NCBI GenBank assembly: GCA_949299135.1
Contig: CASFZG010000005.1
Span: 1 to 64,000 of the forward strand
Direction of reading: 5' to 3'
From: an uncultured Phascolarctobacterium sp.
GTDB lineage: Bacteria; Bacillota; Negativicutes; Acidaminococcales; Acidaminococcaceae
DNA: 64,000 nucleotides
Below are positions 46,545-55,100 of this stretch, piece by piece (the first letter of the stretch is position 1; the number at the start of each line of letters is the position of its first letter). The notes below the pieces were generated by a model that was given only the letters and a program-made list of their open reading frames with translations, was not told where the DNA came from and made no database searches. The position numbers and the translations under genes are program-made.

Positions 46545-46652
46545 ATAGGCGCCGCGGGACTGACGGATATAAGTGGAACTAACCACGTGGACCGCGCTGC
46601 TGTAAGATTAGCCGGCCGTCTGGGCAGAGAGAAGTGCCCGGACGGCTTTTGT
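46545..46652 (+). ncRNA. ZTP (pfl) riboswitch with built-in terminator
   Basis: The aptamer core is recognisable: GCGGGACTGACGG, AAGTGGAACTAACCACGTGGA with CGCGG/CCGCG pairing, and the 3' element GGCCGTCTGGGCA. The last element is also the left arm of an intrinsic terminator (GCCGTCTGGGCA...TGCCCGGACGGC, then T4; 46615-46650), the standard expression platform: binding of ZMP or ZTP should prevent the terminator and switch on the transporter gene. Confidence 0.88.
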
Positions 46653-46697
46653 TATCCGGTCGGTTCTCTCCTTCGTAATTGAAAGGAGAGATTTTTT

Positions 46698-47921
46698 ATG
46701 AAAAACAGATGGCTTATCGCGCTGGCGGCAGTCGGCATCCACATTTCCATCGGCAGCGTTTATGCGTGGAGCGTGCTGACTCGCCCCATTATGCAGCAGC
46801 TTGGCTTTACCTTGCAGCAAACAACGTGGACTTTTTCCATCGCCATTTTGTTTTTGGGTTTATCCGCAGGCTTTTTGGGCGGCTACGTTGAAAAACACGG
46901 CCCGCGCAAAAGCGGCTTTACCAGCGCGCTGTTCTTCGGCACAGGCATGCTGGGCACGGCGCTGGCGGTACATTTGCAGAGCCTTGCGCTGCTGTATCTG
47001 TTCTACGGTTTTATCGGCGGCATTGGTTTAGGCGTCGGCTACATCACGCCGGTATCGACGCTGGTTAAATGGTTCCCCAACAACCGTGGCTTTGCCACCG
47101 GGCTTGCAATCATGGGCTTCGGCTTTGCAAGCTTAATCGCCGGGCCTTTAATGCAGTATCTGGTTGCCAACTACGGGCTGGCGCAGAACTTCATCATTTT
47201 GGGCGTAGCGTACATGGTCATCATGGCGCTGTCGGCATCGTATCTGGAACCGCCCAAAGCACAGCCGCAGCAGCAATCCGCGCAAAGCGGCAATTACACC
47301 ACGCTGCTTGCGCCCAAAAGTTATACAGCGGCACAGGCGCTTAAAACCTGGCAGTTTTACGCACTGTGGTGGATATTTTTTACCAACATCACCTGCGGTA
47401 TCGGACTGCTCGCCGTTGCCTCGCCCATGGCGCAGGAGGTTGTCGGCATGACGCCGGAAGCAGCGGCTTCCATGGTTGGCATCATCGGGCTGATTAACGG
47501 TGGCGGGCGCATTGCGTGGTCGACGGTTTCGGATTACATCGGCAGGCGCGCTGTTTATGTTTTGTTTTTTGTGATAGAAATTGCCGCGTTTTACCTGCTG
47601 GCGCAGACGGCGGACGCGCTTTTGTTCCAGCTTTTGGTGTTCATTATTATATCCTGCTACGGCGGCGGCTTTTCGTGCATGCCGGCTTATTTAAGCGACC
47701 TGTTCGGCACGAAGGAACTGAGCGCCATCCACGGCAAAATTTTAACCGCGTGGGGCATGGCAGGCATCGCAGGCCCGCTGCTGCTTTCGTGGATGCGCGA
47801 AACCACCAGCGGCTACACAGCAACGTTGTATGTATTTTCCGCAGCGTTTGTGTTAAGCCTCATCGTCGCACTTGTGCTGAAATGGAAAACGTCGGTGGAT
47901 GTAGAAATACAGAAACATTGA
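46698..47921 (+). CDS. MFS transporter of the oxalate/formate antiporter (OFA) family
   Basis: A 407-residue major facilitator protein with twelve helices; RWLIALAAVGIHISIGSVYAWSV at the start and FPNNRGFATGLAIMGFGFASLI are typical of the OFA group (oxalate/formate antiporters and relatives, some of which carry lactate or other monocarboxylates). Control by a ZTP riboswitch, which senses shortage of 10-formyl-tetrahydrofolate, suggests that it may supply formate for one-carbon metabolism. GAAAGGAGAG lies before the ATG and can pair with CTCTCC upstream. Confidence 0.87.
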   Translation: MKNRWLIALAAVGIHISIGSVYAWSVLTRPIMQQLGFTLQQTTWTFSIAILFLGLSAGFLGGYVEKHGPRKSGFTSALFFGTGMLGTALAVHLQSLALLYLFYGFIGGIGLGVGYITPVSTLVKWFPNNRGFATGLAIMGFGFASLIAGPLMQYLVANYGLAQNFIILGVAYMVIMALSASYLEPPKAQPQQQSAQSGNYTTLLAPKSYTAAQALKTWQFYALWWIFFTNITCGIGLLAVASPMAQEVVGMTPEAAASMVGIIGLINGGGRIAWSTVSDYIGRRAVYVLFFVIEIAAFYLLAQTADALLFQLLVFIIISCYGGGFSCMPAYLSDLFGTKELSAIHGKILTAWGMAGIAGPLLLSWMRETTSGYTATLYVFSAAFVLSLIVALVLKWKTSVDVEIQKH

Positions 47922-47929
47922 AATACACA

Positions 47930-47967
47930 AAACCCCTGAAAAAATTTTTTCAGGGGTTTATTTTTTG
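47930..47967 (+). terminator. Terminator after the OFA transporter gene
   Basis: AAACCCCTGAAAA...TTTTCAGGGGTTT followed by a T run. Confidence 0.85.
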
Positions 47968-48041
47968 ATATTCATCTGTTATACTATTTTGCATGGGATA
48001 ATCCGATAGGTTGGTTCCTCCGCAAGCAGGAGGTGATAGCC

Positions 48042-48119
48042 GTGACTGTGTATGAAGCAATATCTTTAATGATTGCTTTTGCAACGCTCGTTGCTATCAT
48101 TATTTCCATCCGTAAGTAG
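48042..48119 (+). CDS. Holin-like small toxin C (Hol-Tox family)
   Basis: A 25-residue peptide starting (GTG) MTVYEAISLMIAFATLVA and ending in SIRK. The GTG start is preceded by GGAGGTGAT within a TCCTCC...GGAGG hairpin. The leader begins GGGATAATCCGATAG, almost the same as the 5' end of the opposing RNA (GGGATAACCCGATAG). A likely -10 (TATACT, 47980-47985) lies just after the OFA gene terminator. Confidence 0.78.
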   Translation: MTVYEAISLMIAFATLVAIIISIRK

Positions 48120-48135
48120 TCACTTATAGATGAAA

Positions 48136-48227
48136 TAAGACCAGCTATGGTCGAAGCCGGTCTTTCTTTCAAACTATCTTAGATTAGAGGAGAGAACCGA
48201 CACACGACTATCGGGTTATCCCTCTTT
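48136..48227 (-). ncRNA. Antitoxin-like small RNA C (convergent to Hol-Tox C)
   Basis: About 90 nt on the minus strand from a strong promoter to a terminator (AGACCGGCTTCGACC...AGCTGGTCTT, 48136-48168). Contains GTCGGTTCTCTCCT and GATAGTTTGAAAGAAAG, the motifs shared with RNAs A and B. The terminator lies 17 bases past the toxin stop codon, so the two transcripts overlap mainly there. Confidence 0.7.
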
Positions 48228-48233
48228 ATTTAT

Positions 48234-48261
48234 ATTATAGCGATTTTATTGGTATTGTCAA
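48234..48261 (-). promoter_or_regulatory. Promoter of antisense RNA C
   Basis: Minus strand TTGACA (48256-48261), 16-bp spacer, TATAAT (48234-48239). Confidence 0.85.
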
Positions 48262-48294
48262 ACGGAAAAATTAGAGTGATTATTTAGGTTACGC

Positions 48295-48893
48295 CTTTGC
48301 AGTTACTATATTACTTTTTACTATTTTACGTTTCGCCTTTGCAATTACGATAATGCTTTTATTATTTTTCGTTCTCATTCATGTTACTTTTTATAGGCTA
48401 AAAAGTAACCAAAAAGCCTTCGCTCCTCAAAAAACTTAACGGCTCAGAATCAAAGAAGTTTGCCACTTGCAGCGCCTACGGAAACTCGCTACGCTCAGAC
48501 ATCCTCCGGCAAAAGCTGCAAGTGCCTGTTTAGTGAAAGTTTCGCCTATTTTTTGAAAGTCGCGGCTCCGCCCAAATTCGTACTTTGGCTACGTTTCTAT
48601 TTTGATTGTACTGTTCCCGAACTTTTCAACAACCTGCTATCCTACGATGTGCGCTTATCTTTTGGTAAAAAGTAATAAAGTACGACACTCGGCAACACGC
48701 GGCATCGGATTTTAGCAACATTTATTAAAGAACAACTGCAAAAATCGAACCTGAGCGAAGCGAATTTCGTATTTTTGTAGTTGTTAGCCTAGCCGCGGAA
48801 CTTTCTTGGTTCGTTCTTTGGTTACAAAGAATGAACATGAGTAATAAACTAAAATATTAAAAGCAGTATCCTAACTGCAAAGCCGCAACCAAA
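48295..48893. repeat. Structured intergenic repeat, copy 2 (inverted relative to copy 1)
   Basis: About 600 bp without a gene. The half nearer 48360-48560 is nearly the reverse complement of copy 1. The hairpin near 48735-48790 has a stem of different sequence from copy 3 (AACAACTACAAAAAT with ATTTTTGCAGTTGTT, against AAAAACGGCAAAAAT with ATTTTTGCCGTTTTT) but the same TTCGCTTCGCTCAG loop type. Copies 1 and 2 bracket 43.1-48.3 kb as an inverted pair. Confidence 0.85.
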
Positions 48894-48996
48894 CCAAAAA
48901 CACCAAAACACAAAATCCCACCCATTTTACTTGCCAACCCCTTACTTTTAAGCGATAATATAAATATCTTAACTGTTTTATGAAAGAAGTGTAACC

Positions 48997-49560
48997 ATGC
49001 AGGAAAAACAAGTAAGTTTTTTACACATGTTCAACGTGTTTTTTAAAATAGGCCTGTTCACCATCGGCGGCGGGCTCGCCATGATACCCCTAATCCGCGA
49101 CGAATTTGTGGAACGCCAGGGCTGGATTGATGATAAGGACATCACCGATGTGCTGGCAATCGCCCAGTCGCTGCCGGGCGTTATCGCCGTCAACTCCGCC
49201 ACGTTTTTGGGCTACCGCCTTGCAGGCATCGCAGGCGCGCTGGTCTGCACGCTGGGCGTAATTCTGCCGTCGTTCATCATCATTTTCGCCATTGCCATGC
49301 TGTTCGCCTCCAGCGGGCTGGATAACAACGCCTATATTTTAAAATTTTTCGCCGGTGTCAACGCCGCCATTACCGTGCTGCTGGTTGTCGCCACTAAAAA
49401 AATGTTCGCATCCTCCGTCAGCAACAGGCTGGGCTGGGTTATCCTCGCCGCTTCCGTTGCGGAAATTTACGTTTTGGGCTTCGGCATCGCGTCCACCGTT
49501 ATCGCGGCGGCGCTGTACGCCATTGCCGCATACCGTTTGCTGGGGAGGGCTGAAAAATGA
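48997..49560 (+). CDS. Chromate transporter family protein, N-terminal half protein
   Basis: A 187-residue membrane protein of the chromate ion transporter family in its short form, with FFKIGLFTIGGGLAMIPLIRDEFV near the start and SLPGVIAVNSATFLGYRLAG. Short-form genes occur in pairs and the products work together. It overlaps the next gene by four bases. The natural substrate in anaerobes is uncertain; sulfate or another oxyanion is possible. Confidence 0.88.
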   Translation: MQEKQVSFLHMFNVFFKIGLFTIGGGLAMIPLIRDEFVERQGWIDDKDITDVLAIAQSLPGVIAVNSATFLGYRLAGIAGALVCTLGVILPSFIIIFAIAMLFASSGLDNNAYILKFFAGVNAAITVLLVVATKKMFASSVSNRLGWVILAASVAEIYVLGFGIASTVIAAALYAIAAYRLLGRAEK

Positions 49561-50126
49561 TTTACTGGGATTTGTTCTTCGTTTTCTTTAAAATCGGCCT
49601 GTTCTCCTTTGGCGGCGGGCTTGCCATGGTCAGCGTCATCCAGCAGGAAGTCCTTGCACATGGGTGGATACCGGCGGCCGAATACGCCCGCATCATCACC
49701 ATCTCGCAAATGACGCCGGGCCCGATTGCCGTCAACACCGCCACCTACGTCGGCGCACGCGTCTGCGGGCCGGAATGGTTCCCCGCATTTATGGGCTCGT
49801 TCATCGCCACGCTCGGCGTATCGCTGCCGTCGTTCATCATCGTTTATTTTGTCGCACGCTCGCTGGAAAAATTCAGCAAATCCACGCTGGTGCAGCAGGC
49901 ATTGTGCGGCATCCGCCCCGCGGTTATCGCCTTTATGATTACCGCCGTCATCTTCTTTTTAAACATCACCCTGTTCCCGATTGAAAACACCGCTGCCGAA
50001 AGCAGCACCTTCAACCCCATCGGCATACCGGTGCTGCTGCTGCTGTTTTACCTGCACTACTACCGCAAAGTCGGCGCCATCAGCTTAATGCTCATCAGCG
50101 GCATTATCGGGATGTTGGTGTATTAA
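49557..50126 (+). CDS. Chromate transporter family protein, C-terminal half protein
   Basis: A 189-residue partner of the preceding gene, with the same opening motif (FFKIGLFSFGGGLAMVSVIQQEV) and QMTPGPIAVNTATYVGARV. The two halves are homologous to each other and would assemble in opposite membrane orientation. Start ATGA overlap implies coupled translation. Confidence 0.88.
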   Translation: MIYWDLFFVFFKIGLFSFGGGLAMVSVIQQEVLAHGWIPAAEYARIITISQMTPGPIAVNTATYVGARVCGPEWFPAFMGSFIATLGVSLPSFIIVYFVARSLEKFSKSTLVQQALCGIRPAVIAFMITAVIFFLNITLFPIENTAAESSTFNPIGIPVLLLLFYLHYYRKVGAISLMLISGIIGMLVY

Positions 50127-50172
50127 AAATTATGGTATACTAATGATATAAACCACAAAGCAGGAGGGCACC

Positions 50173-50463
50173 ATGAAAAATACCGGCATCAGCCCTTTGG
50201 TAATTGAAGAAATCCGCACCGCCGCCGTGCAAAACAATATCAGCAAAGTAATTTTGTTCGGCTCGCGCGCCCGCGGCGATTATAAAAAAACAAGCGACAT
50301 TGACCTCGCCGTAACAGGCGGCAACACAGCGCGCTTTGCAGCGGATATGGAAGAAACAAGCACGCTGCTGACATTTGATATAGTAGATATGGATAAGCCG
50401 GTGCAGCCGGAGCTTTTGCAATCAATAGAACGGGAAGGAATTACCCTTTATGAAAAAATATGA
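50173..50463 (+). CDS. MNT-type minimal nucleotidyltransferase (antitoxin side of MNT/HEPN)
   Basis: A 96-residue nucleotidyltransferase fold: FGSRARGDYKKTSDIDLAV gives the GSx10DxD catalytic pattern, with a third Asp in TFDIVDMD. In MNT/HEPN (HepT/MntA type VII) systems the enzyme adds AMP to the HEPN toxin and neutralises it. CAGGAGGG precedes the ATG; the end overlaps the next gene by 14 bases. Confidence 0.87.
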   Translation: MKNTGISPLVIEEIRTAAVQNNISKVILFGSRARGDYKKTSDIDLAVTGGNTARFAADMEETSTLLTFDIVDMDKPVQPELLQSIEREGITLYEKI

Positions 50464-50836
50464 CAACTTTAAAGCCGCGCTGAAAAATTTAAAAGATATT
50501 TACCGCTACGACGAGCCTTACGACAACGTAGTGCTTACGGGGCTGGTTGCACTTTATGAAATCTGCTTTGAGCAATCGTGGAAGGCGATGAAGGAAATAC
50601 TTGCGGAAGAAGGCGTTACGGAAGCAGCGACCGGCTCGCCCAAAAGCATTTTAAAAGCCGCCTATAAAACCGGCATGATTAGCGATGAGCAGCTGTGGCT
50701 GGAAGCATTGGCAACACGCAACAACGTAGCCCACGCCTACAACAGCGCCATTGCCTTGCAGATTGTACGCGATACCAAAAGTAAATATTATGATATGTTC
50801 TGCAAGTTAGATGAAGAACTGGCAAACAGAATATAA
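50450..50836 (+). CDS. HEPN/HI0074 family protein (toxin side of MNT/HEPN)
   Basis: A 128-residue all-helical protein paired with the MNT gene, as in HI0073/HI0074. The HEPN ribonuclease motif Rx4H is present (ATRNNVAHAYN). The pair is a likely toxin-antitoxin system, but the HI0074-like branch has also been described as substrate-binding, so toxicity is inferred. Confidence 0.85.
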   Translation: MKKYDNFKAALKNLKDIYRYDEPYDNVVLTGLVALYEICFEQSWKAMKEILAEEGVTEAATGSPKSILKAAYKTGMISDEQLWLEALATRNNVAHAYNSAIALQIVRDTKSKYYDMFCKLDEELANRI

Positions 50837-50837
50837 A

Positions 50838-50870
50838 GTAAAAACCGCAGCATTTGCTGCGGTTTTTGTT
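50838..50870. terminator. Terminator after the MNT/HEPN pair
   Basis: AAAACCGCAGCA-TT-TGCTGCGGTTTTT. Confidence 0.85.
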
Positions 50871-50958
50871 TTTACTGCCTATACCGATTTTATAAATCAC
50901 GTTCAAATCCGTATAAAATCTTAATAAATCTTTTGGGCACTGGTTTTTCCTTTTCCAT

Positions 50959-51924
50959 CTAATCAGCCATTTCCACATTATCGCCCTGGCTTTTAAGCCA
51001 CATTTCTATTCCTTCGCCATAAGCCTCGGCACTGATTAAAAAGCCTTTTTCAGTGTGTTCCAAAACTTCTGCGGTGGGGATACGGTCAAGGATGGCTTCC
51101 AAAGATGGGCCTCTGAACCAGAATTTCAGCTTATGCAGTTTGCCGCTGTACATAAACTGTACTCTCTTTCTGAAAACGCCTTCTTCAAATCTGTTTTCAT
51201 ACGGTACTTTAAAGCGTTTATCAGTTACTTTGCAGGTTTTTATCCTGTCAATTCTGTACATGGTAGGCAGTTCTTCGCAGCCGTCTTTGTAAGTTATTTT
51301 GGTCTTGCTTTCAGCGTCGTCAATAATGCCAATCAGGTAAAAGTAAAATTCGGAAAACATAATGCTTAACGGTTTAATAAGCCTGTTAACTTTAGAACCG
51401 TTCTGCCTGTAATACGTTATTTGCACTTCTTTATGCGCTCTTATAGCTTGTGAAATTTGCCATAATCTTTCTAAAAGCAATTCCCCATGATGCAGTTCCG
51501 TATAATGAAACTTTTCGTTAGCTATCAGTTCGTTAATGTGCCGTTGATTTTCATAAGGAACGCAGCAGGAAACCATTTTATCTAACATTGGGAACATCTC
51601 AGCTTTCATTAAGGCTCTGCTTTCCAGCAATATTTTTGTGGCGGCGAAAGCTTCTTCGTTGCTTAATAAACTGCGGGCAGGCGGCACTAATTTATAGCCG
51701 TTGATTTTTCTGTCATACAAAAGCTGCTGCGTAATGCCGTTTTGTTCACTTTGGTTTGCAATAAACGCCCTTAAATCATCAAAATCTCTTTGTATCGACC
51801 TTAAAGAACAGTTAAACCTTACAGCTTCTTCCTGTTTATAAAGCGTATGTCCCTCGGCAAGCCTGGCATACATACTAAGCAATCTGTTTTTAACGAATTG
51901 TAAATTTTCTTTGCGTTTTACCAT
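50959..51924 (-). CDS. WYL domain transcriptional regulator
   Basis: A 321-residue protein with an N-terminal helix-turn-helix (VRFNCSLRSIQRDFDDLRAF) and a WYL-like ligand domain (about 140-230), where the motif reads FYFYLIGIID rather than WYL. Such regulators sense nucleotides or other ligands, and many sit near defence or surface-protein genes. It lies downstream of autotransporter 2 on the same strand but beyond a terminator. ATG at 51924 chosen for GGAG 10 bases upstream. Confidence 0.82.
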   Translation of the reverse strand: MVKRKENLQFVKNRLLSMYARLAEGHTLYKQEEAVRFNCSLRSIQRDFDDLRAFIANQSEQNGITQQLLYDRKINGYKLVPPARSLLSNEEAFAATKILLESRALMKAEMFPMLDKMVSCCVPYENQRHINELIANEKFHYTELHHGELLLERLWQISQAIRAHKEVQITYYRQNGSKVNRLIKPLSIMFSEFYFYLIGIIDDAESKTKITYKDGCEELPTMYRIDRIKTCKVTDKRFKVPYENRFEEGVFRKRVQFMYSGKLHKLKFWFRGPSLEAILDRIPTAEVLEHTEKGFLISAEAYGEGIEMWLKSQGDNVEMAD

Positions 51925-52089
51925 GCTGCGGCAACTCCGTTCTAATTTGTTTAAATACACAAGTTATTGTTACTTATATAAATTATACAACATAACATGG
52001 CCGCAATGTTGGCTATCTTCATAAAAATACTAAAATTATCTCCATTGTTTTGCAGTTTACTTTAATAATAACAAGGCAACAATTTATAA

Positions 52090-52122
52090 GTAAAAAACCG
52101 CAGCCGAAGCTGCGGTTTTTTG
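52090..52122 (-). terminator. Terminator of autotransporter 2
   Basis: Minus strand AAAACCGCAGC-TTCG-GCTGCGGTTTTTT. Confidence 0.8.
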
Positions 52123-52168
52123 TTTTATTAAGGGGATTTTCTGTGTAACTTTTCGTTAGCACACTTTA

Positions 52169-55100
52169 TCAGAAGCTGAAGGTCAGGTTAGCCATCCATT
52201 TGTTGGCTTTTACGGTATCGCCTTTCTGATATTCATAACCCAAACCATAAGTTACGTTAGATTTTTCAGCTTCAATGCCGAGTCTGCCGATAAAGCTGCC
52301 GCTGTCAGCAGTTTCAAAACCGAAGCTGTCTGCCGCACCGTTAAGGCTTACGGTCATATCGGTATCACGGTCGCCCATCGTCCATACATAGCCTACTTCT
52401 GCAACCGGTTTAACCGTCCAGTCGCCGCTCTGTACTTCTGCGCTGTAGGTTACGCCTACCGGCAGCAGCCACAGGTTCTGGTCATCAGCGTCATAGTTCA
52501 TGCCAAGGCTGTTGTCATAGTTGCCTGCGCCAAGGTGCATGTAGCGGATGCCTGCATACGGTACAAATTTGCCTGCGCCTGCTTCATAAGCCTGCTCTGC
52601 ACGGATACCGATGCTGAATGCGTCTGCGTCAGCGGAAGCAGTAATTTCCTGACCGCTGTTGTTTTGGGTAATATCATTATCGCTGTGCATGTAGCTGATA
52701 TCGCCAAGGATTGCGCTGTTGCCGTTGTCAATGCGGCCATACAGGCTTGCGCCGTAGTATTCAGCGTCGTTTTTGGTAGTAGCTGCAATGTTGCTGCCGT
52801 CAATGTTGCCATCAGCATAGCTTAAAGCAACGCCTGCGGTAACTTTGCCGTTTTTGTAAAGGTCGCTGCCGACTACAATGCCGTTGTACTGTGCATCATA
52901 ACTGCCTTCAATGCCGCCCAAATCCATACCGTCGATATCTTCTTTGTTATGGATGTAGTGTGCCCAAATGTCTTTATCCTGTTCGCCGTGGGTTGCAAGA
53001 CTTAAATGATGTGCAACAGCGTCGGTCATAGCATTGCTCATGCTGTAAGTGCCATGGTTAACGCCTGCAAGTTCACCCATATTTGCTGCGCTGTTGAAGG
53101 CTGCAATTTGAGCGTCTTTAGTTGCATTGTTATTGCTGTTGACTGCGGCATTAAAGAAGTCGAATGCTGCGTCGCCTTCATCTTTAGCAGCCAGGGTTGC
53201 ATCTACAACATTGGCAATTTCTACTGCGCCTGCACCGTAAACATTGGCAACTTTATCGTATTCTCCACTTACATTAAACTGATTGCCAGCATTTTCACCG
53301 GTAAATACAAGCAATGCATTGTTGCTGATAATGTTTTCATCAGCCCAACTCTTATCAGTAACACCGTCAATTACATGATAAGTTTCATTCTTTTTAGCAC
53401 CATCAATGTAGAGTTTGCTGGACGCATCAATAGTAACCTTTGTTTCATCAGTTATACCGGTAATTGCAGCATTTTCTTTAATGCTCTGCCCATCTACCAT
53501 TACAACGGAATTTGCTTTTGCCTCAAAAGTACCATTAGCAGGAGCCGCAGGGGCTTTTTCCAAGCTGCCGTCAACTACAACAGAACCACCAGCTACATTT
53601 AAAGTTCCATTGATATACAAACCGGCAGTAACAGCATCCTCGCCCCAGGTTAAACCGGTTTTAGCAAAGGTTTCCTGCGCTTTTTCGTTGTTAGCAACGA
53701 CAAAGCTCATTACGGAGTTCTGACCTACAACATAGTTGCCGTCAAGCGTTACCTTGCCGTCTGTACCTGCAACAGCCATTTTGCTGGCGTCGGTAATTTC
53801 AGTGCCGTTTTCCCAAGCCGGGTCAAGGAATACAGTTGCACCCTGTAAATCTGCATTAGCAACAGTTACATTGCCTGCTTTATCGGCGCTACCGATATTG
53901 ATAACGGTTTTATCATCAGAAGCACTCAATTTTTCAACCTGTGCAGCACCAGTAATAGCAGAAGTGCCACTTGCAGTAATGTTACTTACTAACGTGCCGT
54001 TGCCAACATTAACAGCACCGCTGTTAAGTTTTACACCGCCAGTTACAGTAGTTTTACCGTTTACGTTAAGGGCACTGCCTTCATTAACAGTTACACTGCC
54101 ACTTAAGTTATATACGGTATCACTCGTTGCTAAGCTGTTGCCAACAGTGAAGGAACCAGTTTTGGCAGCTTCACCATCAACACTCCTCGTCGTACCAACA
54201 ACAACTTTAACATCAGCAGTTTTGCCGTCAACGGTAATCAATTCACCACCGGCCGTACCACCAAGGGTTACGTTTTTGTCATTGGTAATAACCATACCGG
54301 TAGAATCTGCTGCCAAATTTAATTTACCGGCACTAAATCCGTTGGCTACTTTATCTTCAACTTCTACACCGTCAATATTTCCGCTTGCAGAATCAGAAGT
54401 AGAACCAACAAGTAAATTCTTATCAGCATTAACAGTTACCTGATCAAGTTCAATATCATCACCAACAGAAGCCGCATCGTCAACATCTATTTCATTATTG
54501 CCACTATCGGTAACAAGTGTACCAGTCATAACAATTTTGGTTGCACTATCACTTTGATAATCAATAAGCGCATCTTTAGCGGAATTCAAATAATTCAAGC
54601 TGTATTTTTCATCGGTCAGGCTTAACGTGCCGCCTTCATAGCTGATAGCGTCATTGGTTACAGCACCGGAAGTAGAATTAAGCACAGCTTCATCACTGCT
54701 TACATCTACGCCATGTTCAAAAATCTGGTCGCCCTTGGTTTCGATAACGCCTTCACCTTTTAATACAATGCCGCCTTTAACAGCGTAGAAGGTTTGTTCT
54801 TCACCTTGATAGGATTCATCAAGGCAAGGATTCGTGTTGCCATTTTCATCGGGTCCAACACCAGTCAAATATCTTAAGTTTTCAATTTTTAAAGTCCCGC
54901 CGTTTATTTCAATTTTTGTTGTGGTATCAGCTTGATTAGTAGATGCAGCCATAAAGTAACCGTCTTTGGCAACCTCATAAACAGTATCGGCATTGCCGTT
55001 AAGATAAATTTTACCGCCTTCAGCTGCCAAAACGCCGCCTTTGGTTTTTACACTGCTATTAGTAACTGTCATTTTACTACCTTCACCATAAGCGGATAAG

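Noticed and set aside
53736-54443. 235-codon plus-strand frame opposite autotransporter 2
   Set aside because: Low-complexity Ser/Thr/Pro/Val translation of the complementary strand of beta-repeat DNA; not a gene.
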